Source of the DNA: Psoroptes ovis
Taxonomy: Eukaryota; Arthropoda; Arachnida; Sarcoptiformes; Psoroptidae
DNA length: 64,000 nucleotides
Direction of reading: 5' to 3'
NCBI GenBank assembly: GCA_002943765.1
Contig: PQWQ01000001.1
Span: forward strand, 2,391,501 to 2,455,500
A program made the position numbers and the translations under genes. Every line of letters starts with the position of its first letter. The stretch's first letter is position 1. This document shows, piece by piece, positions 13,601-24,969 of the stretch. The notes beneath the pieces were generated by a model. The model was not told the DNA's origin, made no database searches, and was given only the letters and a program-made list of their open reading frames with translations.

Positions 13601-15007
13601 TGATTTCATGCGAAGAAAAGATAGAATATTTGACCCTTTTGCCGAATCACCGGTTGATGGTGTTATTGCTGCTCAATGTTCAGTACGCGTTATCAGTGGT
13701 CAATTTTTATCGGACAAAAAAGTCGGTACTTATGTCGAAGTTGACATGTATGGACTGCCTACCGATACGATTCGTAAAGAATTTCGTACAAGAATGGTAC
13801 CGGCTAATGGTTTGAATCCAGTCTACAATGAAGAACCATTTGTATTCCGCAAAGTCGTACTACCTGATTTAGCAGTATTACGAATAGCTGTTTATGATGA
13901 AAATGGTAAAATGCTAGGCCAACGAATATTGCCTTTAGATGGTTTGCAAGCAGGTTATCGTCATATATCACTGCGTACCGAAGGAAATTTTGCAATGTCA
14001 TTGCCGATGTTATTCATTTGTATTGAGCTTAAAATATATGTGCCAGATGGACTAGGCGATCTTATGGATGCATTATCCGATCCTCGGGCATTTTTATCGG
14101 CACAAGAAAAACGTTTAGCCCAAATGAAAGCAATGGGCATCGAAGAAACTGATATACAAAATCTTGCCTTAATAAAACAACAGCGTGATGATGAATTGCG
14201 ACGTGAAGAATACAAAATCGATAATATAACAATCGATGTGATTAAAGAGAATAAATTCTATAATCGCTTAGTGCGCAAACATAGTAAAGAAATGGATAAT
14301 CTTAAGAAAAAACACCAAAAAGAACGTTCACAAGTACAAAAAAATCAGAGTTTAGCTATTGAAAAACAAATGAAAAATTATCATCATATTCATAACATTA
14401 ATGATGATCAGAATATGGATCATTTGAAAGATCCAGCCATTATCGAATTAGTACGACAACAAATAAAACAATATTCCGATATGGATGAACGACACCACAA
14501 TGAAGAATGGGAATTATATAAATCGCAAACAATTAGTGAAAGTAAAGTAATGAAAAAATTATATCAACAAGCACAACAAATGCAAATCAAACATTTAGAA
14601 CAATTGTTTGAGAAAGAAAATAAAGAAATGAAAGCGAAACAAGCTAAAATTTCGGTGGAAACAGCTAAAGAAGTATCGAATGATAAAACTTTACGTAACA
14701 AAGCTGAAAAAGAAAGACGATTAAAAGAGAAAAATAGTAATAATACCAAAAAATTCATTGAAGAACGGAAGGCGGCAGCCATGCGACAAAATAAAGAACG
14801 AGAAAAATTGAAGAAAATTCATGAAAAACAATTACAAGATTTAGAAAAAATCATTGAAAATGTAGGTATTTTTATGAAATTTGATTCATAAATTTCAAAA
14901 GATCCAATTCTAATCAATAATTTTTTTTCAAATATTAGCGGCTTGAAATATATAAAAATGAATATCTTGAATATGATTTGGAAAGTAAAATACGTTTCTA
15001 TGTTTAA
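10662..15007 (+). CDS. norpA: Phospholipase C beta, norpA/PLCB4-type
   Basis: PIP2-specific phospholipase C; the fly orthologue is the phototransduction effector of Gq. Seventeen exons: 10662-10763, 10832-10918, 10986-11045, 11107-11244, 11313-11392, 11449-11502, 11566-11647, 11714-11814, 11878-11935, 11997-12286, 12350-12473, 12533-12612, 12678-12946, 13043-13056, 13124-13284, 13337-14861, 14939-15007; 1097 residues, very near the fly protein's length. The start MTKAYEFNW and the EELFNSITQGK region match norpA rather than PLCB1-3. X-half catalytic His lie in SSHNTYL (about 332) and THGKA (about 380). An acidic XY linker, Y half, C2, Gq-binding LMDALSDPRAF/IEETDI segment and long coiled-coil C-tail follow. 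The protein ends in FYV, a class II PDZ-ligand pattern, which would suit an INAD-like scaffold (inference). Exon 14 is only 14 nt. The start is the first ATG in the leader-adjacent exon and fits norpA. Confidence 0.94.
13043..13056 (+). other. 14-nt microexon of the norpA-type gene
   Basis: The exon before it ends at 12946 after one base of a codon, and the next one starts at 13124 in phase 0. Joining them directly breaks frame. The 14 bases between AG at 13041-13042 and GT at 13057-13058 supply the missing two bases plus four codons (A-L-D-R-K). Confidence 0.75.
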
Positions 15008-15120
15008 TTATTTAAGATTTTTAATCAAAAATAGAAATTTGATATACATAACAATTATAAGTATTTATGAATTCTAATTATCAACAACAGATGATATATG
15101 TTTTTAAATTTTCTAAACAT

Positions 15121-16212
15121 TCAAAGCTTTGAAGGATCACTGAATTTTGATGTAAATATGTAGAATAATGTTGGAAATGGTACCAATAATAATAACAGAT
15201 AATCATATTTTGATTTCATTTCGGTTATCGAAACAATTCCAAATATATGTAATGACCAATGACATGCTATGATAATGAAATTACGAAAATGAAACATTGC
15301 ACGCAATAAATAACGATAATTTTGATCAATATGATAAGAAAAATGTATCGCAATTGAGATCACTGAACAGATTATTAATAAATATGGAAATATGTAATCT
15401 AAATTTGAAAATTAAATTAGATAACAATCGAACTTTGATTTGAAAATGAAAAACTTACAAATTATACCGGCAAACATTGCATGTATAAACATTAATGCTG
15501 GAATTGAATATAGAACATAATAAATGTTTTTTGTTAAAAATTCTTTTGAATAAATATTTTTAATTTGTTTTGATGATGTTAACATTAATATTATTGAACT
15601 AATTAAACGTAAATATAAATGTCTTATTAATAGGAAACCCAATGAAATTGAATAAAACAAGAACACAATCGAATATAATGGATAAACAGCTTCATTAGTG
15701 CAATGATAATTGTTGCTGTCATTATCATCATATGATTGTGACGGATTATAGAATACTGTATACCAATCGGAAAATGATTTAACACCACATGTTCGTAATT
15801 GTAATTTCCATTCATTATTACATAATATTATTGATAATAATGATGATAATATAGTTTCGACGATTATAGCCATAAAAAATATTATCGATATAATGTTCAA
15901 TCTATTTGAACGAGTTGATTTATCAACAAAATAAAATTGTATCAATACGAATATGACAATCATAAATGAAAGATATATCCAATCATATAATTGTAATTCT
16001 TTATTACATTGTTCACATATGTATTCGTTGTTTGAACGGTAGCCACGAGGACATGCCTGAAATAAATTGTTGATGATTATGGATAAAATAAATAAAACAT
16101 AATGTCAAACATATTGATGAATGAATAGCCAATAACATACCATACAATCGCTCAGTGAAGTATCATTGGTCCAAACGCGACCACAATAAATGCCTGGACA
16201 TGGATTGGACAT
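15121..16212 (-). CDS. JKAMP: JNK1/MAPK8-associated membrane protein
   Basis: Multi-pass ER membrane protein; in mammals it binds RNF5 and the proteasome, supports ER-associated degradation and prolongs JNK activity. Three exons on the minus strand: 16212-16141, 16056-15459, 15398-15121, giving 315 residues, close to the vertebrate length. Seen directly: the N-terminal cysteine-rich CPGIYCGR and ACPRGYRSNNEY segments, the ELYDWIYL-like start of the first membrane span, SDWYTVFYNPS, NEAVYPLYSIVFLFY, HWSLHIFGIVSI, and the C-terminal PTLFYIFTSKFSDPSKL. All are diagnostic of the family. The acceptor at 15399-15400 was preferred over one nearer the stop because it restores YYIFPYLL, a conserved stretch. 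It lies 500 bp downstream of the CD36-like gene on the same strand. Confidence 0.93.
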
Positions 16213-16711
16213 GATGGTGTTTTTTGAATATGATTCTCACTTAATATGAGAGAGAAAAAATTCAGCAATTCATTATAATAGCTCCGTCATCAATTCATGA
16301 ATTAGAATTGAATATACGCTATAGAAATTAATAGTAACATCACAATGTTTTACATCTTCGAAAAACTAAATGAATGTCAACATTGAGCAATAATTAGAGA
16401 CCAGAAATGTTTACAATTTATGAAGGTATTTTACACGCTATTTTCAAAGTTTAAACGCTCAATTTAAAATGCGTAAATATTTAATTTTTCGAAAAATTAA
16501 TTTATTGATTATTTATAAAACAATATTGTAGAAAAATTGGATATTATTATATAATATTAATGATTATAAATTAAAGTTTGATATATTTAAATAAATGTAT
16601 TTACAATCGATTTAAATCAATATGGCAAAATAAGTCAAAAATATCAATCACAAGTTTTGATTGGAGAATTTTCGTTCAATAATTTTGAGCAATTGATCGA
16701 TATGATATACA

Positions 16712-18691
16712 TTAATCATCACTATCGGACTTAGTTTCCAACATGCTGACACTTTCATATTTAGCAATGTTGTCATTATCATCCAATGTGTATGACTGTT
16801 TTCAATGAAAAAAATGAAATAAAATATAGTGATTCGTCATTGAATTCATTATGTTTATAAATCACTAATACATACCATTATTCGTGAGCTTATGATGTTG
16901 ATCACAAGAAATATACAGCAAACTATTGCTAGCAGTGACAATAATATGGTTATTAATAATAAAATCAATGGTAGAATATTTGTAAGAAAATATAATTGAT
17001 TCGTAATCATTTCACTTAATTCAGCATGCTATGAATGCATTAAAAGAATTTTATCAGATTTAATTTTATTTAAATTAATCTGAAAAGAAACATACCGTAT
17101 GAAACCATAATTGAGGGATGTATAGCTGCATGTCATCTGGCCAATCTGACATAAGTTCAATCGCATCAGTTTTTCTTGTCATTGCATTTAATTGAAATTT
17201 AATATTTACATTCATTGCAATACCGAATTTCTATGATTAAAATATGTAAGAATCGCATCATAAATTCAATTTTGTAATCATCATACTTACATCATCAAAT
17301 TCCATATTGAACAAATGCTTATTAATATCTGGTTGTAAGCCTTCAACATGATCTATCAATGATTGATCACCAAATAAGAAGTGAGGATTCGAAACGAAAA
17401 TTGGTGAATCTTTGGCGCAAATACCGAGATCATATAGACCATTTGGTGGACAATTATCATAACGGCAATAACAACGATTATCATTTATCGAATAATTGAA
17501 AATATTTTGTCCCAGTCGATAACGATAACGACGAATATTATCATCACGCTTGATTTCATCATAATATTCTAAATCAAATGATCGACACATATCAGCGATA
17601 AACATTCTTATATTCGGTGATGGTCGGAGTAGATCATTTTGTCCGAAATATTTTAATAGTTTGTAATCATTATTCTTATAAAATGGTGGCTGTAAATCAC
17701 CAGTAGTTGTGCGATCAAATGATCTACATTTTCCACTTTTCCACTTAATATTTTCATTTTCATAATTCCATGTATTGATATAACCAAGTTTCATCGCAGA
17801 ATCTGATCGTCCAGTATAAACACGAAATATTCCATCTGATGATGTTTGATTTTTATTGTACAACCAACCGAAACGTGTTTGTGGTACTTCAGTTGGATAT
17901 AAACTCGATGCTGTATTCAGTAGATCATCATCATAACCTTCAAACAAGAGATGACGGATTTTATGTTTCATTATAAATGACATATTAAATACATCAATCA
18001 ATGAATTCAAAGATTCATATGCTAAAAATTGTTCATCTTCAGGTATATGACTGATTTGATGAATACCAGACTGTTTACGGGATAGATATTGATACAAGCA
18101 ATTATTTTACACAATTTATAATTGTAAAATACATACAAGTAACGGTATATTTAAATGAACAATCTCATCATCTAATGAACCGATCGTTTTAGATGGAACT
18201 GGTATCCATGTTTTACGTTGTCGATATGCAACAGTATCATTATCGAAATTCCATGATATATTTGTTTTTTCCAGCTGTAATTTAAAAACAAATGGACCAA
18301 TCTCTCGAAGTTGTGGCTTCACTTTACCGTTATTCTGAAATAATTCATTCGCATTGGTTATGTTGAAGAGATAATAATAATTATATATTGGAATGCTTGT
18401 TTTTTGCCAACTCTTATAACTAGCTGATTGAGGATTTAGGGCGAATTCATTCAGTATCAATGCTTCCAGCTTTTTTGGCACATAATAATGATTTATCAAT
18501 GCAATCATGATTAACAATAGACAAAACAATAATAAAATGATCGATTTTATCGTTGATTTGCGTTTGTCATATTTCAAGCTTGGCACCTTTAATTTAATTT
18601 CTTGATTTGCTTTCATCATATTTGATGAATGCGTTATTATTGCACTATCGGATACCATTTTGATGAGTTTAAAATTTAGGTATGGATTCAA
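16712..18691 (-). CDS. CD36-family scavenger receptor class B
   Basis: Membrane glycoprotein of the CD36/SCARB family, which binds or transfers lipids, lipoproteins or apoptotic-cell ligands. Five exons: 18691-18137, 18070-17291, 17230-17096, 17028-16876, 16795-16712, giving 568 residues. It has a short cytoplasmic N-terminus, a first membrane span (about 50-69), a large ectodomain with GPFVFKLQLEK and TRFGWLYNKN, and several Cys around CYCRYDNCPPNGLYDLGIC. A second membrane span lies in exon 4 (ILPLILLLITILLSLLAIV), followed by a short acidic tail. The family's GLQPDINKHLF pattern is clear. A second Met 11 codons in (18658) could also be the start and gives a length nearer the family norm. 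I cannot say which subgroup (croquemort, SNMP, ninaD-like) it belongs to. All introns are 57-84 bp. Confidence 0.9.
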
Positions 18692-21090
18692 TAATTATGT
18701 TGAATAACTGACTCTGGTTTGGCTGAAATTATGGCAAATAGAAAATTGATTTCATTTCAATATTCTATAATTTTTGAACATTTTCAAGAATGTTGATTAA
18801 TTATCACTACTGGAACACTCAAGTTTAAAGAAATTTGATTTAAAAGTAAAATTTTTATTCATTTAAAGAACGATATGAATATCTATGACTACCACTCTCA
18901 ACACTCAAGTCTATTTGGTAAATTATGAAAAACATAAACAAACTGAAATTAATGACAATGTGAATATACTTTGAAGAAAAAGAAAACAATCAACTGTGAA
19001 TGGCTTGTGGAGTAATGATATTAGAAAAAATATTCGAGTATTTTTAGCTGGCTAAATCGTGAAATCAGTTAAAGAAAATTAAAATCGTTTGCCAAAAACT
19101 TTGACTGAAAAAAGTCTAATGACTTTTGAAATAAGTAAAATTGAATTTTTCAAGATTATTCACTTATTCATTCATCTCTTTGAGAATCTTTAGCTATTGT
19201 AATTTTAAGCTAGCTGGCTTAGTGACAAAGTTTGTTGTCGTATTATTACGTCTCATCTTCAAGTACGAATCAAATGATCGTTAGCAGATATGATAATGAG
19301 CGCATCATTAGCCATCAAACAATTGAATACTTGAATTAAATAAATTGAAACGATTCATTATTATATTTACCTTGGATAATAAATTAATAGATTATCGTCT
19401 AAATAATAATAATAATTATATTAAATTAATAAAATCAATATGTCAAATATATTATGGGTGCTAAAAATCAACCACAAAAATACACAGAACTCGATAATTT
19501 CACTTGATGCTATTCGCCAGCAATGTTAATGATGATAATCGTCGTCTTTGTCGTCGTCGATTATTTATAACCAATTGATGTCGATAAATGAAAAATTATT
19601 TTTTTTTATTGATGGCAAATTGGAATTGAATAAATATTGAAATTCATTTCAAACAATTTTATTTTATTGATGTTTATTACAAAAACAACAATAAAAATGA
19701 TTGATGATGTTATTGAGTGATTAATACGTGCATTGAAATGTGTTTGCTGTATTCAATCGAATTTAAATAGTCTTTCTTCATTTGCAACTATTTATTTATT
19801 CATCATTTTTGTCAAACGTTCAAAAATTCAAATATTCATTTTCAATGTTAAAAAAACACATCTTCGTCATTATCATCATCAAAGTGCGAGAAAAGTAATG
19901 GACATCGGCAACAGCAGCGAAAACAGCAGCAGAAGTAATATAAAAAAAAATGACACTAAATAAACTTTTCAAATATATAAAGAAAAGTTTCAATGAAAAC
20001 TTGAATCCATGATAATGAAATCGAAATTGTTTTTGATTTTCAATCAAGAAATCAATCAAACGATGAAGATTGCTAGCAATGAGATATATGGCTTTACATT
20101 GATAAAGATTTTGAAATTAAGACATGTAATCAAATCACACGATTTTGAATATGTATCATTGAAGTCATTCCATTCGCAATGATTAAGGCAAGAAAAAAAC
20201 CCATAAAACATTTGTATTGCTATATTTTTTTTATTTGATATCGATATTGTAGATATCTGGTGTGTGTGTGGTTACTGGTGGCCAAATAAATTAAAGTGCA
20301 ATGATGATACGATATCATCATTAAGTGATTGATTGAGTCATATCAATTTCTATTTCTTGCAAAATATGAATCCTTGAATCTTTCAATCATGTTTGGTATT
20401 TGTTTACATAATGTTTGCACAAAAAATATCTGAAAATTCTTACCTTGTTTCGTTTCTCTACGTTTAAAATTAATGAAATTCACAAGTTTTTTTTCGATTA
20501 TAATTCAATAATATAAATCTATGAATGACGTTGATTAATTATGAATTCAATTGAAAATTTCAATCACAAAAATTCATTTAAATCAATTGCGTAATGGTCG
20601 AATAAAATTTAAATTTCGCGCCCTTTTGTTTGATTTTTGTAGAAATCAATTCAATTATTGCCATCTTTTGACTAAATTCATTAATAGCTTCATGAACTAT
20701 TTGATACTTCTACTGCTGCCATAAATATAGGTGACGATAGAAAAATTCGAAATTACATGGAAAAAGCCGTCAATTTTGAACATATCACAACATAACTGAC
20801 GTAGCTTTACGTTAAAAGCAAGAAAAAATGAGTTAATCGAAAACATAAAAATACGAAAATGGCATTTCAACTTGCATTTCATCAATTGTTTAGGAATATG
20901 AGAATGTAAAAGTGAAAATTTCATACACATGTCACACATGAGCACATATATAAATGTGTTTTGATACTTTATTGCTGAGAAAAATGAGAATATTTTGAGC
21001 TTAATATGTTTTGATTATTTTTTGTTTTCGAACTAATTTAGTCTCAGAAACGAAATTGTTCAAAGAAAAATAGATAATTGATTTAGGAAA
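18692..21090. other. Divergent intergenic: CD36-like and DCAF5 upstream regions
   Basis: About 2.4 kb between two diverging genes. It contains AT-rich sequence with no convincing exon. The open frames at 19733-19963 (+) and 20697-20945 (-) lack a good start, conserved look or splice context. An E2F-like TTTCGCGC lies at 20614-20621. Confidence 0.55.
20614..20621 (+). promoter_or_regulatory. E2F-like site upstream of DCAF5
   Basis: TTTCGCGC fits the E2F/DP consensus TTTSGCGC and sits about 470 bp before the DCAF5 start codon, in DNA where CG-rich octamers are rare. The match is seen; function is inference. Confidence 0.35.
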
Positions 21091-24000
21091 ATGATTCAAC
21101 GGCACCAATCGCAGCAACGATTTTCATTGATAAATCGTTTATATAATCGTCAAATTGGATTAATACAATTTGATAATAAGAAATATGGCGATAATCATCA
21201 GAAATCCTCAAAAATTTTATCTAATTTAATTTTAGATGAAAATATTGAATTTAATAATACGTATTATTATAAAGATTTGTTTGGACATTATGGTTGCGTC
21301 AATACAGTGGAATTTTCAAATGATGGAAAATTTTTAATATCCGGTGGCGATGATAAACGCATTTTGATATGGCATATTTGGGATGCCATAACTGGTAATA
21401 ATTTTATTTCATTTCAATACTTTTATGTTGACTCTTTCGATTTTCATTTGTAGACAATAAATATAAGCCTCGTGTAATGTGCAAAGAACACTCATCGAAT
21501 ATATTTTGTCTTAGTTTCGATAAAGAACAACAACGAATTTATTCTGGTGGTAATGATGATTTAGTAATTGTACATAATATCGAAACTGGTGATGCTATCG
21601 ATGTGATATCACATACTAACGATGTATTTGGTATTTCAGTGAATCCAACAAACAACAATATATTTGCAAGTGCATCAGATGAAATACGCATCTGGGATCT
21701 GCGACAGCCATTGAATTCTCAGAATTTACAATCAAACGGTATATTCCATGGTGTACAATATAATCCAGTCCAGCCGCATATGATAGCGACGGCCAGTGCA
21801 CAATCCGGCATTGAACTATTTGATTTGAGACATCCATTGCAAAAGTTATCAAGATTTTTTCCATCATATATGGTCAATAGTCCGGCTGCAATGTGCGTGC
21901 ATTTCAATCGTAGCGGTGATAAAATTTTAACCTTGGGTAGAAAATTACCCCCAGTATTATATGACATTCGTTCACCATATCCGCAATTATTATTCGAAGG
22001 TGATGGCTTTTATAATTATTGTACACTAAAGAATTGTAGTTTTGCTGGACAAAATGATCAATATGTCATTTCTGGTTCTGATAATTTTTATATTTATATG
22101 TGGAAAATACCGGATACAATTTTGAATAACTCATGGGAAATGAATCCGTTAAACAATGATTCAACACAATTTGTTTCGAAACCGATACAAATTCTTTCTG
22201 GTCATCGTTCCATCGTCAATCAAGTGAGATATAGCCATCATAATAGTTTGATTGTATCGACTGGTGTCGAGAAAAAAATACGATTATGGAGTCCTTTAAT
22301 ACATTTCAATGAAAGCAATGCAAACAATGTCAATAGCAATGATAATGATGGTGAAGATAATCGAATCAATTCGAAACTGCCTAAATTTTCTCGTGATTTA
22401 TATTCTTATAGTGATTATATCAATGAATTTGATGCAACAAATGGCCGTAGTAATGAAAATAATGTCGAAGAAGATGTGCGCTTAATTGCATATTTTGATC
22501 GAATGCTTAAACATGATATATCATTCAGTTCATATAGTTCATCTGATGATGATAATCAATCATTTTTTGAGATTTGTGATTATACAATCACCGATGATAA
22601 TTATGATGATAATTCGAGAAAAAATCAAAATAATGATAGTGAGGATAATGATGACAGTGAACTCATCGATGAAAATGATGATGAATATGTATCGACAGAT
22701 TTTCAATCAGATATTGATGAAAAATTTCATGTCCAAAATCATTATGATTTCAAAAGTGATCCACATAATAATTACAATACTAATAATACCGACATACAAA
22801 TCATACAAAATCCATTGATCAAAAACGGGAAAGATTATTTGCACGTTCAATATTCTCGACGAATGTATATACGTTATTTAAAGAGTGTTGTGAATATATT
22901 GATTCAAAAAATTGAAGCTATACGTCCGGAATTGATAGAAGTTATTAATGAGCATAATAATAATTTAGCAATCAAATCATCTAAATCAAAGCAATCGCCA
23001 TCATTACCATCATCATCAATGTCAGAGGTTAAATCAAATAAAACTAATGAGAATATACAAGAAAAGCAGCATCAACAACAAGATAATAATCAAATATCGA
23101 TATTGACACTATTGAAAAAATCAAATAATAATTTTAGGACATATGATGATTTGTATAGACTAATTCAGATCAAGAAAAAATATAAATTATTGCTGCAATC
23201 ATTTCGAATGGTATCGGAATTATATGGTGCTTTACGAAGTTGCCTACTATTTAAACGTCCATATAATAATAATGGTGAATTAAACCTTAGAACAATCATA
23301 AATTTTTTGCGAAAATCAAATCGAATTGAAATTTTGGCAAAAAAATTATCAAATGTTGAAGGTAATTTGAATTCATGGTTCATTTTTAGATTGTTTTTTT
23401 TTATTTAAATTATCTCTCATAGGACGCAAATTATGTGATCGAAAACTCCGGAGTTTGATAGTTAATTTTTATAGTAAGAAAATATTACATTTGGCTGAAA
23501 TTTTATTTGGTAAATGCTCTCTATTAATTATTTTTTCATTTGATTCAATTTTGATCTAATTTTTTATTTTCTCATTGTTATTCAAAAGATGTTAAATGCT
23601 TTATAAATGTTCGTGATAAAACATCGAATTTATTCTTAAATCCACCAATAGTAATTTATCATAAAAGTACTAAAAATTTCTTGAGAAATTTAGCAGAGAT
23701 ACATAATGGCAATGATTCAACATCAACATCATCTGATTCAACCGATATAATTGATTGGGATTCGGATAATTTAAATGATTCAGATGATGATAATATCGAA
23801 GATAATGAAAATAATAATAATAATCACAATGGTGATGATAATATGATCGTTGAACAATCCAGTGCCAGTGATAGTGATGACATTGATGTGATTAGAAGAA
23901 AGAAAAAATTTTGGGCTTTACTATCGTATATTCGTTATTCTGATCTCGATGATGATGATGACGATAGCGATAGCAGTGAAAGTAGCAGCTCTACAAGCAA

Positions 24001-24340
24001 TTACATTGACACAGATAATGATGAAAATAATCAGAATAAGAATGAAGATGAATCAAAAGATCATACCAAATTATCCCCTAATGATGAAAATTCCAAAACA
24101 TTAACAAAACCCAAGGCTAGAGATGCTCCGTCTACATCTTCATCGTCGTCGTCACCTCATAATCATTCACCCAATAACAAATCTATAAAATTCAAAAAGA
24201 TTGAAAATTTCAAGAATAAACAACGACAACCACGGCGTAAACGAATTTCATCATCATCGTCGTCTTCATCATCTTCAACATCGATGCAATCATCGCCAAA
24301 AAAGGAATCGAATATGAAGAAAAAAGCTCGTAACAATTGA
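21091..24340 (+). CDS. DCAF5: DDB1- and CUL4-associated factor 5 (WD40)
   Basis: Substrate receptor for CUL4-DDB1 ubiquitin ligases. Four exons: 21091-21394, 21454-23361, 23423-23509, 23589-24340; 1016 residues against about 940 in human. WD repeats fill about residues 60-400. Near-identical family segments are KDLFGHYGCVNTVEFSNDGK, SGGDDKRILIWH, HSSNIFCLSFD, LPPVLYDIRSPYP, and the DDB1-contact-like GHRSIVNQVRYSHH with SSGVEK-type STGVEKKIRLWSP. After the propeller comes the conserved AYFDRMLKHDISFSSYSS block, then acidic and Asn-rich spacer. A helical SRRMYIRYLKSVV region follows, and the C-terminus is Ser/Asp-rich with a basic KFKKIENFKNKQRQPRRKR stretch that may be a nuclear signal. The low-complexity part is encoded by GAT/AAT/TCA microsatellites. 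The start is the only Met upstream of the propeller in frame. Confidence 0.93.
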
Positions 24341-24522
24341 AAAATTTTTGTTTATAATAATTATCAATAATAATAAAATGATTTTTTTCAATAAGTCAAA
24401 ATTAACATTTCTTGTTTGAATCATCGAACAACAGATTGCGTTACCATTCGCTATGACTCGATCTTTTATTTACACTCGGAATTTATGATCAAAATGAAAT
24501 TCATTTGAAATTTAAAATTAAC

Positions 24523-24969
24523 ATGAATAAAATGTTCACCGATATTGATTGGCAATATGTTATTGAACGATTCGTACACGTTGGCTTGATATTTGGTGCC
24601 ATTTTTCAAGTGATTTGTATTGGTGCAGCAATTTTCCTTCCATCTAAAAGTGAATTAGAAATGTCAAATGATGAATCAAATCATTCGAATAAAAAACCAC
24701 TAATTGGAAATATGCGTACCAATGAAAGATTTCTTGATGAAAGTGATGATCAACAAGATGATGACTATGACAGTAATAAGAGTAACAATGATTCAGATAA
24801 AATTTATGGAAATCGACTCATTGGAAGTCTTCAAAATATTCACCATAGACATCGAATTAATTATCAAATAAATGAAATGATTCGTTCAAATCGATCATCA
24901 TTATCATCATCATCATCATTATGGACAAGTAATTTGAATAAAATTAAAGAAAAAAAGAAACGAAAATAA
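24523..24969 (+). CDS. MANBAL: MANBAL/UPF0239-like small membrane protein
   Basis: Single-exon frame of 148 residues starting at MNKMFTDIDW. The membrane segment FVHVGLIFGAIFQVICIGAA (about 16-35) closely follows the RYGLxxGAIFQxxC pattern of the MANBAL/anon-73B1 family, and the chain ends in a Lys/Arg-rich KEKKKRK tail as that family does. Family members I remember are about 85 residues. Here the middle is lengthened by an Asp/Ser/Asn-rich insert that looks microsatellite-derived. A longer frame upstream has no ATG, so the start is fixed. It begins 182 bp after the DCAF5 stop on the same strand; that spacing leaves little room for a promoter, but I see no evidence of a shared transcript. Molecular function of the family is unknown to me. 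Confidence 0.7.
   Translation: MNKMFTDIDWQYVIERFVHVGLIFGAIFQVICIGAAIFLPSKSELEMSNDESNHSNKKPLIGNMRTNERFLDESDDQQDDDYDSNKSNNDSDKIYGNRLIGSLQNIHHRHRINYQINEMIRSNRSSLSSSSSLWTSNLNKIKEKKKRK

Noticed and set aside
19733..19963. 76-codon plus-strand open frame
   Set aside because: Begins with TTG rather than ATG, composition is AT-driven, and no splice partner or family resemblance is seen.
20697..20945. 82-codon minus-strand open frame
   Set aside because: No recognisable domain, poor start context and background-like composition; it sits in the DCAF5 upstream region.
24505..24522. Six extra codons before the MANBAL-like start
   Set aside because: The extension starts with TTG; the first real ATG is at 24523.
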